Assembly: GCA_937927335.1 (NCBI GenBank)
Contig: CALBDU010000030.1
Coordinates: 20,030 to 84,029, forward strand
Direction: 5' to 3'
DNA length: 64,000 nucleotides
Origin: an uncultured Clostridium sp.
GTDB lineage: Bacteria > Bacillota > Clostridia > Clostridiales > Clostridiaceae
The notes beneath the pieces are model-generated. The model searched no databases, was not told the DNA's origin, and saw only the letters and a program-made list of their open reading frames with translations. This document shows positions 42,558 through 50,853 of the stretch, one piece after another. The translations under genes and the position numbers were made by a program. Position 1 is the first letter of the stretch; the number at the start of each line of letters is the position of its first letter.

Positions 42558-43916
42558 TTAAAAACCGAAAAGCTGAAGTATAGCCCAACCTGAAGCATAA
42601 AATGTCATAAACTGCACACCAGTATGAATTCCAAAATATTTATTAAGTATTCCTCCGAAAACAGCTATTGTTGAAGCAATAGCGATACCAATAATACCGG
42701 CTTCATAGAATGATATAACTGCAATCAGTCCTATAAACATACTGATTATTGCTTCCTGGCTAATATATTTCAAAACCCACATGCTTGCCCGCCTTGCATA
42801 ATTCATTGCAAATGGATATGCTACTATAAATGCTACAAAGACACCAATAAGCCCACATATGAAAAATTGGCCAGTTGTCATAACATGATGCAGATTATGT
42901 AAAGGTACTGTAGTAAAGACTGGTGGTGCATTGTATAAAGGAGCAGCAGGTCCAACAGCCATTGGACTTAATGGTAGTCCAAAAGCAATTAATGGTATCA
43001 TCGCCTCGCCCATGTAAGTAGCTTCAGTTGTTGCATTCATTACAGCCAGGGAACCTGTTAGTTTTTGGTATAAACCACTTGTCTTTGTACTAACAGCTTC
43101 TCCCGCCATTACTGTCATACCTACAGGACTAAAGGTAAATGTAAGTCCAGATATAAATGATGCTACAGAGGAATATGCCAGTTGTTTATGAGTTAGTATT
43201 TTGAATGGATTAGGGAGCCATCCTTTCCATCCCTTTAATTCAGGCGCCAACCAAAATTCTCTTGGTTTCTGCACTATAAGACCATTACGGGTTTTGGGAG
43301 AAAGCAATGTAACTAGGTCTGCAAACATCGGCCCAATAGCAATTCCTAAAAAAATGCAAATGGAAATAGTAAAGTGTGCAGCACTAGCCATCTTAATCAT
43401 TCCCTGCATGAACATGGCAAATGGCAACAAAACCAATATACTTGCCCACTTACCTTTAGATGTATATGCAATTATAATAGCTGCAACCACAAAAATCGGT
43501 CCCGCCCAAGCTTTAGCTATACTACCAAAAGGGGCAATTAGTGTGGCAAACCCTACTGAAACTGGTAATGCGATCATTGCTCCGATAATTGCTCCTGATA
43601 TCATTTTACGTAAAGCAACATGAGGAACACCTAATCTTCTCAAAATATTTGCATTTTCCAGCAGTGGTACTGCCATTGTATCTCCTGGTACCCCCATTAA
43701 AGCTGTTGGTATTGCATGAGTCATATGTTTGGAAACTGCTGCTGCAATAAAAAACGAATATATACCTACTGGGGGAAATCCAAGTAAAATGATCAATAAA
43801 GTTAATGGTGCAATTGTTGCAGTTTCATCTGTTCCAGAAATAAGTCCCATAAATGAAAATATTAATCCACCTAGAATTGCTGAACCAGCAGCCCATACAA
43901 TCATATCTATAGTCAT
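42558..43916 (-). CDS. TctA-like carboxylate transporter, large membrane subunit
   Basis: 452 residues with roughly 10-12 membrane spans. The pattern G-L-I-S-G-T-D-E-T-A-T-I-A-P-L near residue 27 and A-L-M-G-V-P-G-D-T-M-A-V-P-L-L near 75 recall the two conserved loops of TctA-type permeases of the tripartite tricarboxylate transporter family, though the match is distant. No periplasmic TctC-type binding protein is encoded nearby. It begins 11 bases after a small two-span membrane protein that could be the TctB-like partner. Context suggests uptake of the hydroxy-acid substrate of the HMG-CoA reductase/AtuA pathway. Confidence 0.7.
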   Translation of the reverse strand: MTIDMIVWAAGSAILGGLIFSFMGLISGTDETATIAPLTLLIILLGFPPVGIYSFFIAAAVSKHMTHAIPTALMGVPGDTMAVPLLENANILRRLGVPHVALRKMISGAIIGAMIALPVSVGFATLIAPFGSIAKAWAGPIFVVAAIIIAYTSKGKWASILVLLPFAMFMQGMIKMASAAHFTISICIFLGIAIGPMFADLVTLLSPKTRNGLIVQKPREFWLAPELKGWKGWLPNPFKILTHKQLAYSSVASFISGLTFTFSPVGMTVMAGEAVSTKTSGLYQKLTGSLAVMNATTEATYMGEAMIPLIAFGLPLSPMAVGPAAPLYNAPPVFTTVPLHNLHHVMTTGQFFICGLIGVFVAFIVAYPFAMNYARRASMWVLKYISQEAIISMFIGLIAVISFYEAGIIGIAIASTIAVFGGILNKYFGIHTGVQFMTFYASGWAILQLFGF

Positions 43917-43927
43917 ATTTTTTACAC

Positions 43928-44386
43928 CTACCTTATATTATTTTTTCCTGCAAAAAGATCATAGATGCCCAGCTGTTTCATCTCTTCGATTATCTGTGGA
44001 TCTGCATTCTTTAACAATTCAGCTTCTTTTTTTAGATCAATTCCCAGTTCCTTAATTACTGCATGTTGGTCTTCCTGAACGTAATTGCTGCCTTCATTTA
44101 TAATACGTTTAGGTTTAAATAGCTTTGCGGAGATAATTGCTGATAACAATGATCCCAACATACCAATTAGTAATCCATAAGCCTTATTTAAACTTGGTGT
44201 TAGTGTAGGTAAACTTAAATGAATAATTTTCACTCCAATGATGTAAAATGATAAACTAATAATTAAACCTATTAAAATAGCACAAGCAAGATGCTTAATA
44301 TCCACTACGTCGCCCCATATTTCTGCATATGTTTCTTTTTTTATATCGATAGGTTTTTTCCCATCAATAATTAATTTATTTTCCAT
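43928..44386 (-). CDS. Small membrane protein, putative partner of the TctA-like transporter
   Basis: 152 residues: a polar N-terminus of about 30 residues, two hydrophobic helices (about 33-54 and 68-90) and a charged helical C-terminus ending L-L-K-N-A-D-P-Q-I-I-E-E-M-K-Q-L-G-I. No family recognised. Size and position directly before the TctA-like gene suggest a small transporter subunit, but TctB proteins usually have four spans, so this would be a reduced version. Confidence 0.6.
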   Translation of the reverse strand: MENKLIIDGKKPIDIKKETYAEIWGDVVDIKHLACAILIGLIISLSFYIIGVKIIHLSLPTLTPSLNKAYGLLIGMLGSLLSAIISAKLFKPKRIINEGSNYVQEDQHAVIKELGIDLKKEAELLKNADPQIIEEMKQLGIYDLFAGKNNIR

Positions 44387-44453
44387 ACTAATTTAACCTC
44401 CACTTAATTATTAATACGATATGGAAATTATTGATAACCTATTGTTTATTCTT

Positions 44454-44495
44454 AACCTGTGTAAATACGCCATGTGGCATTTACACAGGTTTTTT
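44454..44495. terminator. Strong hairpin between HMG-CoA reductase and the transporter genes
   Basis: A perfect 13-bp stem AACCTGTGTAAAT/ATTTACACAGGTT (44454-44466 with 44479-44491) extended by GCC/GGC around a 4-base loop. T6 follows on the plus strand. On the minus strand, the direction of the genes, the tail is not T-rich, so it may be a partial terminator, attenuator or mRNA-stabilising element within the operon. Confidence 0.6.
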
Positions 44496-44574
44496 AATTA
44501 AATTTTTGGGTTTTCGCTAAAGTATGACGGTGTTTTCCAGATAATTAATATAATCTTTAGCTGTAGTTTAAAAT

Positions 44575-45837
44575 TTATTTTGAGTATTCTTTCATAAGCT
44601 CTTGTGCAAATTCTAATCTAACATTTTTTTCCTTTACCATTCTGCTTACGATAGCCTCAAGCACTTCACCTTTAGCCCCTGCAACAGAGGCAATATTTCT
44701 GGCATGCAGGGACATATGACCTCGCTGAATACCTTCTGTGGCCAAAGCCTTAATAGCGGCGAGATTCTGTGCTAACCCAACTGAAGCAATTATTTCACCT
44801 AGTTCTGCAGCACTCTTAACACCTAACATTTTTACAGCTACCTGAGCTGTAGGATGTATTTTGGTAGCTCCACCTACAAGGCCAACTGCCATAGGAAGTT
44901 CTATTGTTCCTACAAGATCTCCATTTCTGTTTTTCTCCCAGGTTGTAAGTGATGTATATTGTCCTGACATTGAAGCATATGCATGTGCACCTGATTCAAT
45001 AGCTCTAGTATCATTACCGGTTGCCATAACTACTGGAACAATTCCATTCATAATTCCCTTATTATGTGTAGCAGCTCTAAATGGATCTGCTGCAGCGAAA
45101 GCATAAGCAGCAATTATTTTGTCAACTACTTCTTCTCCTCCTAAGGTTTCCTTCTTAATTGTCACTCTAGAGCGAGCAAGTCTATGAATCGCTAAATTAG
45201 ATAAAATTCTTAAATATACCTTTCCACCTGTTATTTCTTCAATATATGGTGCGACAGCTTCAGCCATTGTATTTACAGCATTAGCGCCCATTGCATCTAA
45301 GGTATTAACCTTAAGGTGGACAATAACCATGGATCCTATTAATGACTCTATTACTCTAACATCAAGATCCTGCATTCCGCCGCCGAATTTAACTAAAACA
45401 GGATCCTTTTCATTACAAATTTCAATTATCTTATTTTTGTTTTCATAAATTTGCATCTTGGCATAATTTGGATCAGCAACATCTATAAGCTGAATTTGCG
45501 CAATCATGATGGAACCTGTGTTACTAGTAAAAAATCCTCCGTTTTCTCTAGCCATCTTAGCAGCATTACTAGCAGCTGCAACAACAGATGGCTCTTCGCT
45601 AGCCATTGGTATAACATAATCCTTGCCATTAATTTTGAAGTTTAAAGCTACCCCTAAAGGAAGCTGAAAAGTTCCTATAACATTTTCAATCATGTGGTCT
45701 GCTTTATCTATATCAAGTGCTCCTGGTAAATTTATAATTTTTTGTTCCTCTTCAGAAATACCAGTGAATTCACTGACTTCCTTCAGTCTATCCTCTGGTG
45801 ATAGTTTAAAAAATCCTGAATAGCTACTTGTTTTCAT
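44575..45837 (-). CDS. mvaA: Hydroxymethylglutaryl-CoA reductase, class II (degradative type)
   Basis: 420 residues, class II size and motifs. Catalytic residues are E51 in E-N-V-I-G-T, K260 in H-N-K-G-I-M-N-G, D276 in G-N-D-T-R and H378 in G-H-M-S-L-H-A-R-N. The nucleotide loop is D-A-M-G-A-N-A-V-N-T (181-190), as in the Pseudomonas mevalonii enzyme that oxidises mevalonate to HMG-CoA with NAD+. No other mevalonate-pathway biosynthetic gene is in the window, and a thiolase, AtuA proteins and a carboxylate-type transporter surround it. Degradative use of mevalonate or a related hydroxy acid is therefore likelier than isoprenoid synthesis. An HMG-CoA lyase is not present. Confidence 0.93.
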   Translation of the reverse strand: MKTSSYSGFFKLSPEDRLKEVSEFTGISEEEQKIINLPGALDIDKADHMIENVIGTFQLPLGVALNFKINGKDYVIPMASEEPSVVAAASNAAKMARENGGFFTSNTGSIMIAQIQLIDVADPNYAKMQIYENKNKIIEICNEKDPVLVKFGGGMQDLDVRVIESLIGSMVIVHLKVNTLDAMGANAVNTMAEAVAPYIEEITGGKVYLRILSNLAIHRLARSRVTIKKETLGGEEVVDKIIAAYAFAAADPFRAATHNKGIMNGIVPVVMATGNDTRAIESGAHAYASMSGQYTSLTTWEKNRNGDLVGTIELPMAVGLVGGATKIHPTAQVAVKMLGVKSAAELGEIIASVGLAQNLAAIKALATEGIQRGHMSLHARNIASVAGAKGEVLEAIVSRMVKEKNVRLEFAQELMKEYSK

Positions 45838-45869
45838 TCATTTCATCCTTTCTATATAATAATTATTTA

Positions 45870-46190
45870 TTACTCCTCAGTGTTTATTTTCATTCTCATA
45901 AAAGCGGATCCCATTGATTTGCCAAGAGAATCTAACCTGATAGAAAGCGTAGCCCCTCCGCCTAGTGCATGTTTCATAACAAAATTAAATCCTTTCAGTG
46001 AATCCACATCATACCTTATGATTTCACCTTCTACCATATCTCCAAAATGTTCTCTTACTTTCTCAACTGTTAATACTCTCTTTAAAAACTCATAATCTCT
46101 AGGATCTCTTGCAAAAACACATACATTACTTGTGTCACCTTTATCTCCTGATCTTCCATGTGCTAAATCTTTCAAATAAACTTCAGCCAT
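45870..46190 (-). CDS. AtuA-associated small ferredoxin-fold protein (second copy)
   Basis: 106 residues with A-H-G-R-S-G-D-K-G-D-T-S-N-V and H-A-L-G-G-G-A-T-L-S, the same signatures as the first copy at 40772-41071. Its ATG directly follows the TAA of the AtuA gene at 46191, with the ribosome site inside that gene, so the two are made together in equal amounts, as expected of complex partners. It is 32 bases before the HMG-CoA reductase gene in the same transcript. Confidence 0.85.
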   Translation of the reverse strand: MAEVYLKDLAHGRSGDKGDTSNVCVFARDPRDYEFLKRVLTVEKVREHFGDMVEGEIIRYDVDSLKGFNFVMKHALGGGATLSIRLDSLGKSMGSAFMRMKINTEE

Positions 46191-47564
46191 TTATTTCACC
46201 TCCAAAATATTAGCACTTAAATTAACTACATCCCTTGGTACAAATGTTGGCCACAGTCCAATAACTTCCTGTACTTTAGCACGGCCACCAAAGAAACTTG
46301 CACCTGGAGGGCCGTTTAACTGTAATGGAGAGATTTCAGGGACAATCTTGTAAGCTTCCGCTTTATCGAGAGTTCGAATGGCAATTCTAAGAACAACTTC
46401 ATTCATGTTATTTACTAATGCTGGATCCATGTTAGCAACCTTGAGATGAAGTGCATTTAAACCTAAATAGTCAATTCGTATTTCTTCTGCCTTTAAGCCT
46501 TTGCGTTTCATCTTTTTCATTAATATCTCTGCTGCATATTTTGCTTTTTCGTACGCATCTGGCCATGCATAACATAAATATGTTTCAACTTTGTATCCTG
46601 CATGATACCCGACACATAATTTTAGTTGATCGGGTCGTTCTTTACCTTTTACTCCCTCTACCTTAACTCTATTTTCACCAGCTTGCGTAAGAGTAGCATG
46701 ACTTATATCTACATTTACATCAGGGGTAATATAATTAGCAGGATCATGAACTTCATATAAAAATTGTTCTTTACATGATTGTTCACAAATTATTCCTCCA
46801 CAATCTGGAGCCTTTGTAATGTAAAGTTCACTATCAGTAACTTCTGCAATTGGGAAGCCCAACTCATCCATTTTCGGCACTGAACGCCAATCATAATCAT
46901 AATTTCCTCCTGCCCCCTGTCCTCCGCATTCTAGTAAATGCCCAACCATAATACCCCTTGCAAGGTTATTATAATCGTCTTTTGCCCATCCGAACTCATG
47001 TATAAGAGGTGAAAGAAATAGTGCTGAGTCTGCTGCTCTTCCTGTTACAATAACATCTGCACCTTGTTCTAGACATTCTACAATAGGCTCATGACCATGA
47101 TAAACATTAACATTTAAAATCCTATCTTGTATATCAAGAAAACTCCCATCATGATCTATATTTTTAAATTCTATACCTTGAGCTAGGAGTTCAGGAATTC
47201 GGAATTTTAAATCATCTCCTAAAACATATCCAATTCTATAGCCGTTCATCTTTTGTTCTTTAGCAACTTTTTCAATCTCTTTTACAGCACCGGTAATATT
47301 CATACCGCCTGCATTAGAAATAATTTTAATGCCTTTTTTATAACTCTCATAACCAACTTCTTTAAGAAGATTTATAAAGTCTTTTGCGAAACCTGCTTCG
47401 GGGTTTTTATTTTTTTGCCTTTGCATTATTGATAAGGTTAGCTCTGCTAAGTAATCGCATGCCATATAATTAAGATTACCGTTTTTCACCATATGGATTG
47501 CAGCGTCATTGCTATCACCCCAAAACCCCTGGCCTCCGCCGATGCGTATTTTTTTCTCGTCCAT
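46191..47564 (-). CDS. AtuA family (DUF1446) protein (second copy)
   Basis: 457 residues. Motifs: K-I-R-I-G-G-G-Q-G-F-W-G-D (5-17), C-D-Y-L-A-E-L-T-L-S-I, I-I-S-N-A-G-G-M-N-I, D-V-I-V-T-G-R-A-A-D-S-A-L, H-L-L-E-C-G-G-Q-G-A-G-G-N, N-G-P-P-G-A-S near the end. It diverges from the first copy in the glycine-rich loop (G-Q-G-F-W against G-A-G-F-A), so the two may act on different substrates. First gene after the sigma-54 promoter. A perfect AGGAGGG ribosome site suggests strong expression. Confidence 0.88.
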   Translation of the reverse strand: MDEKKIRIGGGQGFWGDSNDAAIHMVKNGNLNYMACDYLAELTLSIMQRQKNKNPEAGFAKDFINLLKEVGYESYKKGIKIISNAGGMNITGAVKEIEKVAKEQKMNGYRIGYVLGDDLKFRIPELLAQGIEFKNIDHDGSFLDIQDRILNVNVYHGHEPIVECLEQGADVIVTGRAADSALFLSPLIHEFGWAKDDYNNLARGIMVGHLLECGGQGAGGNYDYDWRSVPKMDELGFPIAEVTDSELYITKAPDCGGIICEQSCKEQFLYEVHDPANYITPDVNVDISHATLTQAGENRVKVEGVKGKERPDQLKLCVGYHAGYKVETYLCYAWPDAYEKAKYAAEILMKKMKRKGLKAEEIRIDYLGLNALHLKVANMDPALVNNMNEVVLRIAIRTLDKAEAYKIVPEISPLQLNGPPGASFFGGRAKVQEVIGLWPTFVPRDVVNLSANILEVK

Positions 47565-47599
47565 TATTGTCCCTCCTTTTTTTATTCTATAACTTAAAT

Positions 47600-47615
47600 A
47601 GCAAATATCATGCCA
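47600..47615 (-). promoter_or_regulatory. Sigma-54 (-24/-12) promoter of the AtuA/HMG-CoA reductase cluster
   Basis: Minus strand TGGCATGATATTTGCT: the GG of the -24 element and GC of the -12 element have the standard spacing of the TGGCACG-N4-TTGCT consensus. It lies 36 bases before the start codon at 47564 and next to the gene for a sigma-54 activator. Confidence 0.85.
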
Positions 47616-47687
47616 GCTATTATGAATATAAAAGAAATGGCTGTTTATAATGGTTTAAGGACTATTAAAATGTATTTACGATTTACA

Positions 47688-47707
47688 TTGTGACAAATAT
47701 GCCACAA
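47688..47707. promoter_or_regulatory. Upstream activator site, proximal
   Basis: TTGTGACAAATATGCCACAA, a 20-bp palindrome with two mismatched pairs, about 90 bp upstream of the -24/-12 promoter. It shares the TGTG-R-CA core with the site at 47731-47750, consistent with a Fis-type activator dimer. Confidence 0.75.
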
Positions 47708-47730
47708 TAGTAATTGTTTACATAAAAATA

Positions 47731-47750
47731 ATGTGGCAATAACGCCACAT
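47731..47750. promoter_or_regulatory. Upstream activator site, distal
   Basis: ATGTGGCAATAACGCCACAT, a 20-bp palindrome with two mismatched pairs, 43 bp centre to centre from the proximal site (four helical turns) and about 133 bp from the promoter. It lies just outside the 3' end of the activator gene. Confidence 0.75.
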
Positions 47751-47754
47751 GTGT

Positions 47755-49323
47755 TTACTTTTCGCCACAATTAATATTATAATCTTTTAATTTTCTGTAA
47801 AATGTTCTTCTACTTAATCCTAATAACTCCATTGCCTTAGTTTTGTTATTATTGCTTGAAGAAATCGCATTTAAAATTACCTTTTTTTCTAAAATTTCAA
47901 CTGCTTCTTTTAATGACATATTTTTATATTCAAATTGGCTTTCTTTTATATCAGTTTGGCTTAGTAACTCTTTCATATGTGGTGGCAGCTGCTTAAGTTC
48001 AAATTCTCCCTCTAAACACATAATTACGCCATACTCAGTACAATTTTGTAATTCACGAACATTCCCTGGCCACTTATATGAATGAAGAAATGATAGAACC
48101 TTTTCTGAAAAGAATATAGATTTTTTATATTTTTTATTGTATTTTTCAAGAAAATAGTTTGCTAGCAAGCCAATATCTTCACCTCTATCCCTTAAAGGTG
48201 GTACATCGATTTCAACAATATTCAATCTAAAATATAAATCCTGTCTGAATTTTTTCTCTTTTACCATATTTTCAAGAGGTTGGTTTGTTGCAGCAATTAG
48301 TCTTATGTCCACAGGAATATTTTTTTGTCTGCCTATTTTTTCAATTTCGCCAACCTGTAATACTCTTAAAAGTTTTGCTTGCATTGCCAGTGGCATATCA
48401 CCAATCTCGTCTAAAAACAAGGTTCCGCCGTTTGCTAATTCGAATTTCCCCATTTTACCTCCGCTTTTTGCACCAGTAAATGAACCCTCTTCGTAGCCAA
48501 ATAACTCACTTTCAATAAGACTCTCTGGTATAGCTGCACAGTTGACCATTATAATTGGACGATTTTTCCTTTCACTGTTTGAGTGAATAAGTTTTGCAAT
48601 TAACTCTTTACCTGATCCGTTCTCTCCTTTAATCAAAACGGAAGCTTCTGTTTTGGCAACTATTAAAGCTTGCGAAACAGTATTTAGAAAAATTGAACTT
48701 TTTCCAATTATCTTTAATTTTGACAATTCATTTAGTGCCTCTGCTTCCCTTTTATATGTCATAGCCATTTCATTTGCCTGTTTTACTTCTTGACCTAATT
48801 TAACCATTTTTGTAGAATCCCTAAATATTGATACTACTGCCTTTAATTCACCTTCTTCCTCAATTGGATATATTTTAACTGAAACATATTTATCCAATGT
48901 TTTTATGTATTGCTTATCTTTAGATATAGATTTTCTTGTTTCAAGCACACTTAATATTTCAGCACCTGGTTCAACGTATTGCATTTTTTTACCAATAACT
49001 TTGCGTATTGGAATCCCTAGAATTTTAGCGTATGCAGTGTTTAAATGGAATATCCTTCCTTCAAGATCAATTGCAATTACAGCATCTTGAAACATATCAA
49101 TAATATTACTTAACATTGTTGAATGTGATTTACTTATAAGATATAGTAAAATATCTTTATCAATTTCCCCAATTTTGTTATTCAAATTATCAACTATCTC
49201 AATAATTTGTCCTTTAAAAATTTCACTATCTGTTTTTAATTCATTTATTTCAAAATTTCCATTTACTCCATCTTGTAAATATTTCACTCCATTCCACGGA
49301 TTCATGATATCTATTAATTTCAT
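47755..49323 (-). CDS. Sigma-54-dependent enhancer-binding regulator (PAS-AAA-Fis)
   Basis: 522 residues. PAS domain about 75-180 (F-Q-D-A-V-I-A-I-D-L-E-G-R-I-F-H-L-N). The AAA+ domain, about 210-440, has Walker A G-E-N-G-S-G-K-E, the sigma-54 contact loop G-S-F-T-G-A (usually GAFTGA), and G-T-L-F-L-D-E-I-G-D-M. The C-terminal Fis HTH reads N-K-T-K-A-M-E-L-L-G-L-S-R-R-T-F-Y-R-K-L. It senses a ligand, probably through PAS, and opens sigma-54 promoters. ATG at 49323 is chosen; an in-frame TTG at 49329 is also well placed after AAGGGG. It sits directly upstream of the catabolic operon, with two palindromes and a -24/-12 promoter between. Confidence 0.93.
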   Translation of the reverse strand: MKLIDIMNPWNGVKYLQDGVNGNFEINELKTDSEIFKGQIIEIVDNLNNKIGEIDKDILLYLISKSHSTMLSNIIDMFQDAVIAIDLEGRIFHLNTAYAKILGIPIRKVIGKKMQYVEPGAEILSVLETRKSISKDKQYIKTLDKYVSVKIYPIEEEGELKAVVSIFRDSTKMVKLGQEVKQANEMAMTYKREAEALNELSKLKIIGKSSIFLNTVSQALIVAKTEASVLIKGENGSGKELIAKLIHSNSERKNRPIIMVNCAAIPESLIESELFGYEEGSFTGAKSGGKMGKFELANGGTLFLDEIGDMPLAMQAKLLRVLQVGEIEKIGRQKNIPVDIRLIAATNQPLENMVKEKKFRQDLYFRLNIVEIDVPPLRDRGEDIGLLANYFLEKYNKKYKKSIFFSEKVLSFLHSYKWPGNVRELQNCTEYGVIMCLEGEFELKQLPPHMKELLSQTDIKESQFEYKNMSLKEAVEILEKKVILNAISSSNNNKTKAMELLGLSRRTFYRKLKDYNINCGEK

Positions 49324-49596
49324 TAGCAATTAAGCCCCTTCCATGTTTATATTGAATAATATACTCACTTTTATTTGATACTAAGGTAATTAAATGGTCC
49401 TTATACTCATTTTAGTTTGTTAAGCTTTTAGTGTCTATAAAATTAATAATCTAAATTAATAATCTTATTAAATTAAATCACTCTTAGCTTGAAATATTTG
49501 TTTAATAGGATATATAATTAAATTAAATTTGCATTTTATGCCAGAATAATCTGTAATACAATTTTTGCAAATATTTTCAATATAGGGGGCCAAATC

Positions 49597-50808
49597 ATGG
49601 ACGTTAAAGTTAATCAGCTGATGGATCTACCAGAATTAATGGATTTAAAGCTTGTAAGCGGAGATAATGGAATTAATAAAGCAGTAAAATGGTTTCATTT
49701 TATAGAAACCCCTGATGATGTGAGCTATATACAAAGCGATGAGTTGATATTGCTTACGGGCATCGGAATTCTGGATAATCAGGAATGCTTTGTGGAGCTG
49801 ATAAAAGGCGCAATAAATAGAAATGCAGCAGGTGTTCTGGTTAATACAGGTAAATATTTCAACCATGTTCCTAACTATATAAAGGAATTGTCAAATCAAA
49901 ATGACTTTCCCGTTTTTGAAGTGCCGTGGGAGGTTAATCTTTCCGAAGTGACTAAAAGCATTTGCAATTTTATTGTAAAAAATAACCCCAAAACCCTTGC
50001 CTATCAAGATTTATTAAGGGATCTAGTACTTAACGACAAAGCTAACTATGAAGATTTTATGGATAGTATTTCATTATGGGGCCACGCTTCCTTAAACTCA
50101 TTCAGAATGATTAATGTTAAAATTGAAAACCTCCAAAATTATTTATATTCTAAAAATATCAGAGATGAAAAAGGAATACTTAAAGTTAAAGATAAATTTT
50201 TTACATCTGTAAATAATCTAATATGGAATGTGTATTCTTTGCCTATGAGTTTCCTTAGAAACGAATCTGCAAATATTCTTATAATCAATGAAAAGGAAAC
50301 CTCCACTGATGTAAAGTCCCTTGCAGAATCAATATGCAAAACCATTAAGCAGGAATTTCCTGAGATGAATATAAATATTGGCATTAGCAACCTTCATACA
50401 CAGTTTTCTAAAATTAAAAAAAGTTATATTGAAGCAGAAAAAGCAGTTAAGTCATTAACAACAGAAAATTATCTTAATGAAATTGCCTTTTATTCCAATA
50501 TTAAGGTATATAAGCTTATAGATGAAGTACAAAACATAGAGCAGCTTAAAGAATATTATGATGATACTGTAGGTAAGTTAGTTAAATATGATGAACAAAA
50601 TAACACTGATTATTTAAACATCCTTTACGTATTTCTACAGGCTGACGGTAACAGCATCCGCGCTGCACAAAAGCTTTACCTTCATCGTAATACATTAATG
50701 TATAAAATCAACAAAATACAGGAAATAATTAAAAATGATCTTTCAGATATAAACGTACGCTTTGAGTATTATCTTGGATACATTATAAAAAATGCCAATA
50801 ATTTTTAA
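49597..50808 (+). CDS. PucR-family transcriptional regulator
   Basis: 403 residues. An N-terminal PucR sensor domain (about 5-120: D-E-L-I-L-L-T-G-I-G-I-L; N-A-A-G-V-L-V-N-T-G; F-P-V-F-E-V-P-W) is followed by a middle GGDEF-like segment and the C-terminal HTH_30 (N-S-I-R-A-A-Q-K-L-Y-L-H-R-N-T-L-M-Y-K-I-N-K-I). PucR proteins activate purine, amine or amino acid catabolism genes. It is divergent from the sigma-54 activator gene (about 270 bases apart) and convergent with a chemoreceptor gene. Its target is not evident; no second cassette is adjacent. Confidence 0.9.
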   Translation: MDVKVNQLMDLPELMDLKLVSGDNGINKAVKWFHFIETPDDVSYIQSDELILLTGIGILDNQECFVELIKGAINRNAAGVLVNTGKYFNHVPNYIKELSNQNDFPVFEVPWEVNLSEVTKSICNFIVKNNPKTLAYQDLLRDLVLNDKANYEDFMDSISLWGHASLNSFRMINVKIENLQNYLYSKNIRDEKGILKVKDKFFTSVNNLIWNVYSLPMSFLRNESANILIINEKETSTDVKSLAESICKTIKQEFPEMNINIGISNLHTQFSKIKKSYIEAEKAVKSLTTENYLNEIAFYSNIKVYKLIDEVQNIEQLKEYYDDTVGKLVKYDEQNNTDYLNILYVFLQADGNSIRAAQKLYLHRNTLMYKINKIQEIIKNDLSDINVRFEYYLGYIIKNANNF

Positions 50809-50822
50809 CTTGTAAATAAATG

Positions 50823-50846
50823 GAGGCAGCCTTTTAAAGCTGCCTC
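50823..50846. terminator. Bidirectional terminator between PucR and chemoreceptor genes
   Basis: A perfect 8-bp stem GAGGCAGC/GCTGCCTC (50823-50830 with 50839-50846), loop CTTTTAAA, between converging stop codons. Confidence 0.75.
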
Positions 50847-50853
50847 GTCATAA

